From the NCBI GenBank assembly GCA_037179385.1, contig CM074179.1, positions 32,059,903-32,123,902 of the forward strand: 64,000 nucleotides of DNA. The letters run 5' to 3'. The stretch comes from Holothuria scabra. Its lineage: Eukaryota; Echinodermata; Holothuroidea; Aspidochirotida; Holothuriidae. The notes under the pieces were generated by a model that was not told where the DNA came from, made no database searches, and was given only the letters and a program-made list of their open reading frames with translations. Shown one piece after another: positions 34,271-46,761 of this stretch. The position numbers were made by a program, and so were the translations under genes. Positions within the stretch are counted from its first letter, which is position 1, and each line of letters opens with the position of its first letter.

Positions 34271-35552
34271 GAAAAGCTCGTTCACAATTTTCCAAGTCCC
34301 TTCATGTCATTCCTATTCTTCTGAAATTAATCAAAATAAAAAGTTCTTCTTTGCAATACGAATGGCATGGTCAAGTTTTTTTCGAGATTTTGTAAAAATT
34401 AATTTATTTTCAATAAATGGGTTTCTTAAAAATTCCCTGTAAAGTTTATCCTTTTTCTTTATGGAAGAAATAATCCCTTAAGTGATCCATGGCGATCTTT
34501 TGCTTTTGTTTTTACCTCTAACACGTATCATAGGAAAACATTCATCATGAATATCTTTGAGCAAATCATAAAAACTATCAAACGCCGAATTTGTATCATT
34601 CTTACTTAGTACATGTTGCCAGTTTACGGCAGAAATGAGTGAAACAAACAAGCGAATGTTATTTTCTGAAAAACTTTGAATATTTAAATCACGATTACCC
34701 TCGGGAATTTTGCACTTGAAAGAAGTATTAAGAAATATCGGAAAGTGATCACTTATATCGGTCACTAATACACCAGCTCTTAAATTATGACTGGCATCAT
34801 CAATAAACGCGAATTTAGCAGTACAACAGTGGCGTAGTTATAGTCTAGCCCAAGAGCCAGTATTTCTTATAACAGGAATCAGACATTTCATCCAAGTTGT
34901 GTTTCAGTGTAAAAAAGTTTATGGTTTATAGGCCCAGTCAGGACATTGGTTCATAATCGTGGACAGACTCATTATTGGAGGAGTGAACCAAATTAGAAAC
35001 CGACTAAATTTTGAACTGTGAGTGTTTGATACTTAATACAGTTGTAATTGTGTTAGGGGTCAAATTTATTTGTCAGTCAATCATTCATATGTGTTTTCAA
35101 GGAGAATATAATGATTAAAATTATCAATCACCCTTCTAGATACAGTTAATCCTACGCCTGAATTTCCTCTCTTGGTATGCACCAGATTGCGCCATTTTCA
35201 GTTGAAAAATTGCAAAGCTCCCAACCATATGGGAGGGGGCCCCCTCCCATGCCCACCCCCTTCTGCTACTTCGTGGCCTCGTCCACAACAATTTCCTCAC
35301 TCCCATGCTTGAATTTCAAAAGGCACCCTCCCTTGAAAAAAGCTGGTGACGGCCCTGTATTAATCACACTACCTGATAGCCTACCCGTGTTTTCAAGGTT
35401 TAGTTCCTTTATCATAACATATACAGGGGCGGATTTAAGGGGACCGGGTACCAATTCAAAAAAGGTTGACCTTTTTTACTTCACAAACAAAACTAAGGCC
35501 TCATTTCAACTAAAATGTGATGTGTCACTTTTACTTAATGACATCCCTCCCC

Positions 35553-35622
35553 TTATTCAGTGGCGTAACCAGCGGGGGGGGGGGGCACGGGACAAACTGC
35601 CCCCCCCCCCACACACACACAA
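35553..35622. repeat. CAGTGGCGTAACCAG terminus with G and C tracts
   Basis: CAGTGGCGTAACCAGC followed by a 12-base G run, then a C run and an ACACAC tract. The CAGTGGCGTA word resembles a hAT-type terminal repeat; similar ends occur at 34833, 41734 and, inverted, near 38555 and 43480. No matched partner was assigned. Confidence 0.45.
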
Positions 35623-35830
35623 AGAAGGGAAGGGAAGAAAAAGCGGGAAGGAAAGGAAGGGAAGGAAAGAAAGGGAAAAGAGGGAAAGAGAGGGGAGAAG
35701 AGAAAAGGAAAGGGAAAAAAGGAGGGGAAGGAAAATAAAGAAAGGTAGTAGAAAAAGGAAAACCGAAAAGAAGGGGAAATGAACGAAAGGGGAAAGAAAA
35801 GAAGAGAAAAAATGAGAAAAGAAAAAAAGT
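35622..35830. repeat. Polypurine tract, about 210 bp
   Basis: Almost uninterrupted A/G on the plus strand with GGAAGGGAAGG-like units. Open frames on both strands here are composition artefacts (K/E/R/G or S/F/P/L only). Confidence 0.9.
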
Positions 35831-35999
35831 GTGCCATCTATAGCATCAAAAGCAAGATTTATCTGCATCTATGGAACACTGTTTTGGTCAATATATGAAC
35901 ATTCATTTAGTAAAATATATGAACATCTATTTAGTCGCCTAAAGTTAACAAAATAATATCTGAGGTCCACTTTATCGGAGGAAAGACTTTCCTCTCTTG

Positions 36000-36660
36000 C
36001 TCTTCGCCAGACAGTCCGGAGGACTGCCTGGCAAAGGAAAGCAATCATTCTCAGATTTGCCACCAATATTTGAAGGAAGTGCAGATTCGTCAGTACCCCC
36101 CCCCCCCCCCCACTCTTTAAACTTCCTCACAGGAAACCAGAATCCAAAGCTTTCTGCAATAAAAGCTCCATATCAACAAATTATTGTTCCAGAAGGGCAG
36201 AAATTTCGGCGCGCTCCGCGCGCGGCAATAGAGCACTAATTTAGAGGTGATCACATTTGCAAGAAAAATCGGAAAACTTAGCTACTACTTACAAACCCGA
36301 TACATACCATTCCCGGCTGTCTGAGGGGTCGCGATTTTTTCAAAATTTTCTGTACTCTCCGCGCCAACTGAAGATAGTCTTTCTAGCAAGACTTCATATT
36401 CTAGGCAGGGGAACCATTGGTCTACCGTACTCAAATGCTCTCATTAACATCTGTCATCTGATACTTTTTAACCCTGTCAATTGTGTAGTCTTTGTAGATG
36501 GATTCTTTAGTTAATGAAGTGTCAAAATTTTATCAATGTTTTCCTTCATAAAATTCCGAATTCTTCCTAATAAAAGTTCCTCATTCGAAATAATTATTTT
36601 AAAAAAAGGCAAAATTTTCCGCGCGCTTCGCGTGCCTTAAATTGCAACCCTTAAAGCTGT
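36000..36660. repeat. GCGCGC-palindrome interspersed repeat, second copy
   Basis: The order matches 5680-6720: CACTCTTTAAACTTCCTCAC, CCAGAATCCAAAGC, TTTCGGCGCGCTCCGCGCGC, then TTTTCTGTACTCTCCGCGCC and AACTGAAGAT. It lacks the foldback insertion, so it gives the empty-site version. A further GC palindrome (CCGCGCGCTTCGCGTGCC) lies near 36620. Confidence 0.65.
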
Positions 36661-38612
36661 AAGTGATCGCTCATAAACCAGTTAGTGGATAATTTGTCCT
36701 AGCTGCTACAGTGCCGTTTCCCTAAAATTTTCTTCAATACAGGCTTTCATTTTTTCCCAAAAAAGGCAACAAAGTTTTGAGAGTTTCTTAATGTCGTCGA
36801 GAAGCCATAATGTGCTCTGCTGAGATAACACGATCTTCAGTCGACATGCTATCTCAGATTCATGGTAATAGGAAACGCAGATTCTTCGAAAGTCCCCCCA
36901 AAAATGCAAATTTCCTTCCAGGAAACCCTGAATCCAATCTTTTTTATGTAAAACAAGCTCCGTATTTACAGATGTGTAAAAGGACCCAAATTTTCGGTAC
37001 GTACCTTGAACAGTAGTGTTCACACTTAGGAAAAAAAATCAGATTTATTAAAAAAAATTGTTCTTGGTCGTAGAAAAGGCAAAAAAAGAAAAAATTAGCA
37101 TAATGTACCTTTTGGTCAATGTGGTAGGGTGAGTTGCATGGTCAAAATTGTTGACCCCCCTCCCCCAACACTTTCCTGAGGCCCTTAGACACCCAAAAAC
37201 TAACACAGCTTAACTAGTGCAGAATCGGGAAACCTCTATGCTATTGCCCTCTCATCCGGACAGTCAGGTCTGGTTACGTCACTGCCCTTATTTCCTCTTT
37301 CTCACACCAAATAACTCCAGCACTTTGTTAGGCAAATTTCTGATCATTTTGCACTTTTTCACTCTTTATGTTGATGTAAAGATTTCATCATCAAAAAGAA
37401 AGTTCAAAATAACGACTGCTTAAAATCTGGGGAATGCCTGCGTTACCCTCTGTAAAAGGGGTTGCGATTTTGAAAATTTTTCTGAACGCTCCGTGCCAAT
37501 CGATGGCCGGTATACGTCGCGTTCCGCTTAGGTATTCTTTCAAGCATAAACGTACGAGGTGGGGTGGCAGGTGGCAGAGTTCCCCCCACCCTAACTTTCT
37601 GCAAAATCTAAAATTTAGGCAGGATTTTGGAAAAAAATTCGAGCAGTAATTTGGATAAAATTCGGACAGCCACTTCCGTTCCATTTTTTTTCAGAAAATT
37701 CCTAAGCGTACACGAAATCACAAAAAGATATCCCCGAAAAAAAGCAAGAAACGTCATATATAGCCGCGGTAAAATTTTCATGAAAATCAACAACTAACTT
37801 ACTTCGCAGTTTTACAGATAACAAAATGACCAAAATGGTCAAATATTCCATTTTTTCAAGCATTTGCCCCCCCCCCCCCCCCAAGTATTATACCCAAGGA
37901 AACGAATTTACAAAAAAAAAAGTCAGAAAAAAGATAAAAAAAAATCTTTGTCAAATCTTTGTCAGAAAAACAGAAAACGCGAAGTAAAATTTTCATGGAA
38001 AATGAAAAAAAGATAACAAAGATTTTAGACACATAAAGATAGCTTCACAGTCTTACAAATTATTTTCCCAAAATGGTAAAGTACTCGAGAAAAGTTGGAA
38101 AAAGTACTGGGATGTTGTCATGCAGTGTCTATTAGTTTGCCATCTATCCTTACCCCGAAAACCGAAACTGGCGGGCAACGGCAATAAAAATCGGATCTAC
38201 AATTTTGGAAAAAACTGTTGAAACACCTCATCACGTCTTTATGTTTTTCATGGTGCCGAGTGCTGTTTGCACGACCTCTATTCCCCTTTAAAATGTTGTG
38301 TCCTACAGGAAATAGCGATTTACAAACCCTCCGTCCCACAGTACAATGTTGGTTCCCAAAGAAAATAGTGCGTCCCGAATTAGTCTCATCATCTCCAACA
38401 TTGCACGGGGGAGCGGGGGTGTTCCATCTAGTTTTGTCCAAGATCACCGCTGCCAAATGGTACCGCTCCGTTTAGATACTCCTACCGGCGTTCACCCCCC
38501 CCCCCCCCCCATATTTATACATTCCTCCACAACTGACCTGCCCCTTCTGGTAAACCCTGGATCCGCCACTGATGTACCTACTACATTTATTGAAAACGAT
38601 AAAAACTAGCCG

Positions 38613-38891
38613 TACACTCTCTGAATGTATAGACCTAAGAGAATGAACTTAGCCACTCACTAATAGAGGGAAAACTGTAAATTCAATCCATAAGAGTGAA
38701 GTTTCTTGATGGAATGCCCACAGTGATCACTCTGTAAATCTTTAAAAAGGGCAATCGCTGTAGGCACTCGTAAAGCAGTGAATTTTCACTTTTCAACGAG
38801 CGAATTAATACTCTAGTGAAGTGAATCGAGACTTTTAACTCTATTAGAAAGTGACTTAGTTTGTTCTTTGTTTCGGTACTTTTAGAGTGCA
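38613..38891. mobile_element. Foldback MITE, third copy
   Basis: Begins TACACTCTCTGAATG and ends CTTTTAGAGTGCA; the interior has GAATGAACTTAGCCACTC at the left and AAAGTGACTTAGTTTGTTC at the right. Same family as 5959-6321, more diverged. Confidence 0.7.
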
Positions 38892-39246
38892 TTCTACATA
38901 CTCACCTGTATATTGCCACTTGTGAGTGAATGTTTCACATGAGGTAGGGTAACAACTCCCTGATCAAATGAAAGATGGATTCCAGTATAATGGTGGATGT
39001 TAAGCCCCGCATAAATTTGTTCAAAACATTTATAATGCTAAAGTATGATCATATGACGATTTTCAGGTTTGTTTGAAGTTGTATGGTTTTCCGTCCACAC
39101 AATCCAACTTTCACAGACATTTGTACGGTGATTTCTGGTGGGAAGGAAATGAAGTTTTTCCTACCACTACGAAATACATATAGTATTTACACGCACTTAT
39201 ACCCCTAAGAAGGCAGTCTTTTAAACCGGAAGCATCCTTTCTCAAA

Positions 39247-39505
39247 TTAACCCTTTACCGTTGTGCTCCGATCGGGGCACATTTGCGCGCCTCGGGAGTG
39301 GGCGGAAAAGCGGACGTAGCCCGCCCCGCATCGGCTTCCGTAGGCCATTGACCCCGTGACCTTAAACTATTGTCTCTCTCGCTGTTGTGGCCGAATTTTC
39401 GGGTAGCTACTCGCAGTTTCGAGCTCCGCTTGAAACAGTAAAGATGTGTGACAGCCGAGCTCTCCGCATGGGTCCAAAAGGACCCAAACAACGGTAAAGG
39501 GTTAA
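39247..39505. mobile_element. GC-rich TTAA-flanked MITE (piggyBac-like)
   Basis: TTAA at both ends, then terminal repeats CCCTTTACCGTTGT and ACAACGGTAAAGGG. TTAA plus CCC...GGG termini are typical of piggyBac elements. The interior is strikingly GC-rich and CpG-rich against AT-rich flanks. The 78-residue frame on the minus strand spans the element and is not taken as a gene. Confidence 0.75.
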
Positions 39506-40662
39506 TATATATACCCTAACGTTGTCTGGAGTAGCCAAGTATAGGCCATATACCTCTGATTTCATAATGCTACTTAAGCTGTGAATGTGTAGTGACTGTA
39601 GCCTACGACGTTAATTAGCCCAGCTAGGCCTGCTCTGTCACCATTAATTCATCCTACGCAAGTTACACGGTTGAAAATTTCACGCAAAACACAGGTTTCT
39701 TTTCTCTCTGTTCTTTTAATTTTTGAAATCCCCGAATAGGCTACATTGTCACCACTAGCTGCCTAGTGGTAGCAATTTTGTTGGTCGACCTCAGGCTCGC
39801 CAGCATATAGGCAGCTGTGTCCCATGGTTTGTGTACACTATATGATTTTACAAAGGGTGAGCTGCTTTGAACATTTTTTTTCTTTTTGAAAAGATGAAAC
39901 ATGCTTGTTAAATTTGAACAGCGTCGTACAAGTTTGACGCTGTTTTAATTCATGTAGAAAGGCTGCATACATCATACATTTATCGGTGAACAACACCCAA
40001 CAATTGCATGAAAATGTTTTGATCAAATGTATGATCGTGTCTATGTGGCTTAAGACTTCGATTTCTAGTAATCAGTCCTTGTTCATTCTTTACCAAAACA
40101 GCATTACTGAGGGACGGCCTCAAGTCGACGAGTTTCACCAGTAAATCTGATGGTCGTACTGTCACGTGAAATCCGACACATATATTTGCTGCATGTAGGT
40201 TACTAAATGTAGAAACTATCCATATTCCGAACTGACATCCATCAAATAATTATTATATGAGAGAGGAATTTCTATTTCACACTTTATAATCCATGCATAC
40301 ATATCATCTCATTGTGCAAATTCTTGAGGGCAAAAGATGGACCTACAAATATGGCAGTAGTAGCTTTCCTGTTTTTTGGTCATTTCAAGAACCCTTGTAG
40401 TATTGGTGACCCTATACAGAATTCATTTTAAATATAAACGTATCTCTAAGAAAGCTAAAGAAATATTAACACTATACTCCGAATTGCAAACTAACTGATC
40501 ATTTTTTTGAATTTCACTTATTTTACAGAACAAATCTTAAGTCTATTCAGCACCCCACATTATTATTAGTTTTTCCAGCGTGTCTTCCACTAGAAAATTT
40601 TTTTTCTATTGACGAAGCTCTTTATGATGCTTTCATTAAGGAGCTTTCGATTTTTATGTTCA

Positions 40663-40926
40663 CCTATAGACGAATCCGATTAGCGCTTGCTATAGTGACT
40701 GTGGGCAGCCATTGGTGTGGTCCATCAGCCTTTAATCGTCTTCAGTTTTGGTCTACGTGAATTTCAAATCTTCATGTTCAGTAAAGTTGAGAAAATCAAG
40801 ATATGCTTTAGTGTACATTCATCCATGGAACAGGTAAGGAAGGAAACATAAAGATTAAAGGTGATGGACCCAAGTAATGGCCGACTAAAATCAGACCATC
40901 ACAATCTGTCCGGATTCGTCTGTAGT
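40663..40926. mobile_element. Inverted-repeat element (CCTATAGACGAATCC family), copy 1
   Basis: Left end CCTATAGACGAATCCGATTA; right end TCCGGATTCGTCTGTAG. The inner pair TGGTGTGGTCCATCAGCC / GGTGATGGACCCAAG. Copies at 49779-50037 and 56508-56710. Confidence 0.65.
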
Positions 40927-41199
40927 CGACTGCTACGAGATTACGTCAATTTAAGCCTGTGGGCATGCGTTACGTCGTCTTCCTCGTCCACTGGTCAACC
41001 CGAAAACTTCTCCACCGTGGTCTATTTGCCGTTTGTCCCAAAATGAAACGCCGTGCACATGTGTGACGTCACAGATTTTTTGGAAACATATGGAGTGGCA
41101 ACAATATATGTTAGTTTCAGTAAACCGCGAGCATTGGCTTTGTGGCGGTTGCTTAATTGGGATATCAAGTATGTTAATGAGGTTAATCGGTAGGTGTCC

Positions 41200-41345
41200 A
41201 TTAAAACTGATACGTGTCAATTAAAAGCGGTACATGTCAATTTAAATTGGTATGTGTCGAAATAAATCAGAATATGGCGATATAAATTGGCATATGTCGA
41301 AATAAATTGGTATGCCTCATTTTAAATCGGAGTATGTCGATTTTC
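41200..41345. repeat. Degenerate 22-24-bp tandem repeat
   Basis: Six or so units of the form TATGTCGAAATAAATTGG with changing middle letters. Confidence 0.7.
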
Positions 41346-42399
41346 CATGATATGGTACCAACATGCATATTACTCGCCGCACTACATCTTAAATGTCACT
41401 CTGCGTAGGCCTGGTCCTCGATGACGCAAACTGGCTTCCCGATCCTCACAAAGCTATCCAGAAAAGGAGTTCGTTGAAACTTTTACGGTAGGCTAATTTG
41501 CCATAACTGCTTCCCGGAATCAAGGTTCATCTTTTTGCCCAGTACCTTTGTCATGCAATTCCCTCGTGTGAGTGTAGCATGTACAAACGTTTTTCCCGCC
41601 TGTTGAAATAACCGACTGAAGGGGGGGGGGGGGACTTAAACCGCATCTGCACCTTGAGGTTTAACTTGTAACGCATTTAAAATTCCATCTTTTTAGCTAA
41701 CACTTTATAAATAACACTTTCGAGTTAGTTTCCAGTGGTGTAACTACCTGGGCGCACGTGGGCTGAAGCCTTCAATGAAATCGGACAGCCCCGGCAGAAA
41801 CCTTTGGAGATCGAAGACAAAAATATGACATTAAAATATAAAAATATAAATAAAGTATATGAAATAAGAATAAAATATCAAGTAAAAATAAAATATGACA
41901 TCATTTATTACATTTATATTCTTGTTGCACTGCTAAAGACACATTGCCTTATTTCCTAGACTTGAATTAAATGAAGAAGAATTAATCCGTCCATCAGATT
42001 TGGACTTAGTGACCGAGCCGTGGTCTTTCGACTTTTAATACCAATTGGTATGACTGATGCTTCAATTGATACTGCGCGTATGCTCAAAACAGCTACTAAA
42101 AACTAAACAGACAAAATTGGGTCATATTTATGCAGTAGAATAAGTACATAGTTTCCAAACGTTGAGTTGCTACTAATGCAATTGATATTTACGTTTGGAG
42201 ACTTCTACCATTAGAACTATTTTAAAGGGGGGGGGGGTGACCCATGCTCAGTTTCCAAAGAAATCATGTGTATGCCATTTCTTGTAGATATCGTCATATG
42301 GCGAGACAAGTGGAGCACATACAAAAAGTAGCACGAGATGATTGCTACCCTGGCTCTTTAAAATGAAAAAAAAAAGAAAATTTGCCATTTGTTGTCACA

Positions 42400-43400
42400 C
42401 CAAATGATCAAGTAACACCGGTCAACTAAAGTGTGATTTTCCCAGCTTTCATGCATAAAATTCCAAATTCCCTCCAATGCAAGCCACTGCTTAGTATTTC
42501 TATGGAGAAAGCAAAATTTTGGGCCCGCGTCCCGCTCCGCAAATTGAAATACCTGGTGAAGTAATATATAGTTATTTTAAAGTTCAAACTTTTGAAGATT
42601 TTCTCTCAATCTGAAAAATAAAAAATAGGATATTTGACCTACCATCACCCATGTGACACCAGGTCATCGAGTGACACTGGCCCACTACTGTATTAATGTT
42701 TTCCTAAATTTTTCTTTAATAAAACTCCGAATTTTCGCCAACATAGCGTCTTGATTTTCAATGTTTGTCTTAAAAGGGCAATTTCGAAATGTCGTTAGAA
42801 GCCTCAACCCGCATGCCTAAAGATGACTTTACTCTTAAAAAAGAAAAGATTTTGCATTACAAATTTTTAATATCAAAAGTTTATGAATGAAGTTTTCAAT
42901 GTTGGGAAGTACAAGTAATGTAGAAGTATTTCAATGCACAATGTTCTCAGACTTGTAAATTTTAATGAAGAATTAAAGAAACAAGAAGTTACAAAAATTA
43001 GCGACACATTCGAGACGTTTAACTGCGCATGCTATGCCCAAAATGTGGTAGAATTTTCAGTTCTTGTAAAAGTTGAAAGTTCTGTGATGTTTCGCAATAA
43101 AACATGGTCCGAAAGAAGGATGAAGCCTACAGGAGTATGGAGTACTGAAAATGTTTCTAGGGGAATGGTAGTGGTAAGTTTAGAAACAAGAATTATTTCT
43201 AGAATTTGCTTTTTTTTTTTAAATTGCAATTTTCTCTTATTTTTTCACTGAAGGGAACATTTTATTCCAACAAAATTTAAATCACAATTTCTTAGATTCT
43301 ATCCACAGGCCTGGGAAATGCCATATCAGGCTCTCTGAGGGGTCAATATTCCAAACTTTCCTGTACGCGCCGCTCCAACCATTGATGGCCTTCCGCTAAG
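42400..43400. repeat. Diverged copy of the GCGCGC-palindrome repeat
   Basis: TTTTCCCAGCTTTCATGCAT, AAATTCCAAATTCCCTCC and the GC-rich word GGGCCCGCGTCCCGCTCCGC recur as in 6590-6700; near 43340-43400 TGAGGGGTC...CTGTACGCGCCGCTCCAAC matches 36320-36370. Confidence 0.5.
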
Positions 43401-43499
43401 AAAGTGGTCAGAAAGTCGTCAGAAATCCACCCCACCACTACAATTTACAAAAAATGCAGCCCTCCCTCAGGAGCCCCGTTAAGAAAATCCTGGTTACGC

Positions 43500-45650
43500 T
43501 ACTAATTTTATCTTAGAAAACTAACTAATTAAGGGAGTAGTTTGGAAAGATGTTTCACTGTTGTATGGGTCGAATTTTTCGCTGTAAGTGCTAATTGTTT
43601 CATGGCAGTGGGTATCTGTCTTCGTTCTCTGATTCCCCAGACCCCAAGGGGGCTTTGCCTCTGAGCTGCTTGAGGTTAACTTGATCCTAACGGGCCTCTT
43701 TGCCAGTCTTTGGCTTTATACATAACCTGCGTTAAGCTTGAGGGAGTTTTTGGAGGTCCTCTGTGACTTAAGCCGTTGTCACACCCGGAACGACGAACTC
43801 GGCAGGGTTGCAGCTTCGGGGGAAGGGGGGGGGCATGTTTTTCCTAAAAAAATATCAGTCTATGTATCCATTAATTTTTCAATTCACTTATCCCATGTAG
43901 CCCTTTACCTCTCAACCCGCAGAATGGCCATCAGTATATCCACTGCTCGGCCCGGCCCGACCAACAGCAATGGATATATGGCGGGCCTGGAATTCGAATC
44001 GAGTTTTTTTTTTTTATATATATAAAAATCCTCTTCATATCTCGTCGGAAATTTGCCAACCAGTGTTAATATATGATTTGGATCAAAGATTTAGCTATGA
44101 TGAAATGGAGTATGGTATGAAATTTTCACAAAAATAAACAAAAATGGAAAATTTCAATTGCAAAATGATAGGAAAATTTTAGGTTTACCGTACCAGATAA
44201 ACTCTACCAATACTCTCATGGTACGGTAAGGTAAAGTTAACTGGTCATTGGGAAATAAGCCTGGTACGCCTTTGTGTCGGGCATAAAACGGCATACCCCC
44301 CCCCCCCCCACCCCCAGAAAATGAATAAATAATTGAAGCTGAAATACGTATGGTCATTCCCTGTTATAAATATCTAGCTGCGCCTCTGGATTTTGTCGAA
44401 AATTTAATCAGCAATTTCACTCAGGTTTTATCAGATTTACCTTTCGCACTACAAGATTTAATCCACTGAAAATCTGTCAAGCTGTTAAGTGTGAAACGCA
44501 CGTCACCGGCCGACTGTGAGTCAATAGCCTAAATCAGGAATGAAAACGAGAGGTTGAAGTGAAGCTTGTAAACCAGAGTAGTTAATACTGTCTTCGAATC
44601 GTTCTGAATGGAATTTTTTTTTTTTAGTTTGATAGCACTTCCACTCTGAGGGATTTTGGTTTTTTTTCTTTTTTAGAAATGAACATTTTGAAGGTAATGT
44701 GTGAAAAGTTGCTATAAAATTCGGATTTTTAAATTATAATAACAAAAAAATCTATATTTCTAATTTATATTATACTTTATGTGTTTGTGATATTTCATAC
44801 AGTACAATTTTGAGAATGAAAATAAAATCTAGTCTAATCGTCTAGCCAGGAAAAGGTGGAACCGTTGTTACTCGTCTGAAAACGAGTCAATCACGATTCG
44901 ACGCGAGTATGTGGCTGAGATACCTTCTTTGTAGCGATAATATGGACAATTAACTACCAGTTAGAAGTACTGAATTCCTGTAAGAGACTTTTCAGGAAAC
45001 GAAATATTGAAAAGTTTGCTTGTGTTCGATTTATTTGATTTACGTTGTTCCTTTTCAAACTTTATTGGGCAAGGTATCTGACAGTGTGAATGGCACTGAC
45101 AGTTTCGTTGAATGGGTACTAACGTTAATAACCTGCCCTGCAAAGGCATTCGGTAGACTTTAGGCCTATTATAACGTTAGGCACTGGACATAGGCCTAGG
45201 TTCTAGGCCTAGCCAATTTGATTTCTCTCTATTAGACCTAGCCTCAGTAAGTCTTAATATTTTCTAGGAACGCACCGCCCCTGTATGTTGGGGGTTGTGT
45301 AATAATATACCAACAAGATTCCCCACTTGGTGTAACTTGGGTTGTGGGACTAGGCTAGGGCCTATAGCCTACAGGCCTACTACTAGCCTAGTCACTGAAC
45401 GTGACCGTAAAATCCGTTCCTTGTAGTCACTCCTTACTATGGTCACTGGCCTACATGTACGAAGGTAACGACGTTTTAAGCCAAAACAACAAACTGAGCT
45501 CTAATTACGATGGTATGGTTTATGGAACAGATTTGAGTTAACATAATGATTTTGAGCATTCTTAAATACCACTTATATCTTCTGGAATGTTTAATACCAG
45601 CGAATTCATAGCAAAGGCAGGAAAAATGTGAGGCCAATCTTTGCAGTCAC
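43500..45650. other. No gene recognised; TAGGCCTA-rich patch
   Basis: AT-rich sequence with G/C runs near 43810 and 44297. Positions 45165-45400 hold an unusual density of TAGGCCTA/GGCCTAG words. No exon with paired splice signals. Confidence 0.4.
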
Positions 45651-45659
45651 ATAGACATC

Positions 45660-45740
45660 TTGACAGCTTGATCGTCTGCTACTGTGTTGCATGATGGGAA
45701 GGACTTCCGCTCGACAAGCTATCGAGACCAATTAGTAAGC
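45660..45740 (+). promoter_or_regulatory. Possible housekeeping-type promoter
   Basis: TTGCATGATGGGAAGG followed by ACTTCCGC (ETS-like) and a GCGC patch, against AT-rich surroundings. It lies 6.4 kb upstream of the SAP30BP start codon and could serve a 5' non-coding exon. No TATA box. Weak evidence. Confidence 0.25.
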
Positions 45741-46114
45741 GCGGCTAGTCAATACTTGTACGTCATATAGTAAGCTCTCTGTACATTACGAAATTGTACA
45801 GTCACTGCGTAGGTTTTCCCGTTTTATATGAGATCACATGACAAACACTGACTTCTTCTACTGAAAAATTACTCTGCACAGGCTTAACGTTACTCGCAGA
45901 GTTATCTTAAAGGTCTTATTTCGTTAACAGACTTGTGTGGAAGGTGAATGTGATGACAAAGATCAACTGTAGAAAGTTTGATGAGAAAAGGTATCTTTTT
46001 GGGGACGTGAGGGATGCCTACTCACGCGTGAGTAGGCAAATGAGCTGTGTTTTTGTGTATACCGGACAAGGGCCCAGAAATGAAGTGTATAGCATAGGAA
46101 CGTAATGCTGGGTC

Positions 46115-46146
46115 CTGTTCAAGGGCTAATACTAGCCCTTGAACAG
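46115..46146. repeat. Perfect 14-bp hairpin
   Basis: CTGTTCAAGGGCTA, loop ATAC, then TAGCCCTTGAACAG. Confidence 0.85.
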
Positions 46147-46761
46147 AGCTGTGTGTTACGTTACATGGCCCAAGCTCATTACACTCCACATCACAGCACT
46201 TGCCCTGCTAACACAGGGAATCCCATCATTAGGCTTTCAGAACAAAATACGTTCTAAACTGGTAAATATTACACGCATCGAACTTATATTACCACAAAAT
46301 GATGTGCAAGTGACTTTCAATCCAAAAGTTAGCAATAAATCGGCTTTCATGGACAGTCTGAGGGCAAAATGCAGCAAAATGACACTTTGTTTCTGGTTAG
46401 AAACTCCATCGTTTGAATGAGCCCTCGTACAATAAGTGTTTCTACATGAACTTGCAAATAGTCAAAAATCATTCCTAACGTTAGAACGTTGTAACCATTT
46501 CACCAAATCGAAACTTTAACGATCATTCCACCTAATGAATGAAAATTTCATATGAAAATTGTTGTTGTTCGTATTTGAGGCTTCTAAGTGTTTTTGAAAT
46601 TGTTGAAACGTTGTCAAAATTTCTCTAAAAGTGAAAACTTTTTGAATAAGTGGAAACCCCTGGTATGACCTTTGACCCCAAAAGTGGATATCACAAAGAA
46701 GAAGAGTCCTACTATTCCACGCGCTGGCACCCACTGACACCCGCTGGTACGCCCTGTCTCA

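Larger units (their letters stand above)
32342..34825 (-). mobile_element. 5'-truncated non-LTR retrotransposon (CR1/Jockey-like)
   Basis: Read on the minus strand, the 5' part (34478-34825) encodes the end of an apurinic endonuclease (TDISDHFPIFL). Then come a spacer-like segment with RKAAGVDNF, reverse-transcriptase motif A (GVFIDPSKAFD, about 33600), motif B CGVPQGSILGPLLF, motif C ILFADDTNIFF, and a C-terminal region ending at 32567 with NTLYRKSRSQLS and SISLWNSLP. At least two frameshifts and stops break the frame. The 3' tail on this strand is a TGAA-type repeat near 32345, as in CR1/L2-group elements. It lacks a 5' UTR and most of the endonuclease. The clade is inferred from motif wording only. 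Confidence 0.85.

Noticed and set aside
34164..34442. Poly-leucine protein on the plus strand
   Set aside because: It is the reverse reading of the ATT microsatellite inside the LINE.
35177..35868. Open frames of 73-201 codons over the purine tract
   Set aside because: Composition is restricted to G/K/R/E or S/F/P/L and follows the low-complexity DNA.
39255..39491. 78-residue frame rich in charged residues
   Set aside because: It coincides with the body of a TTAA-flanked inverted-repeat element and uses its GC bias; no domain.
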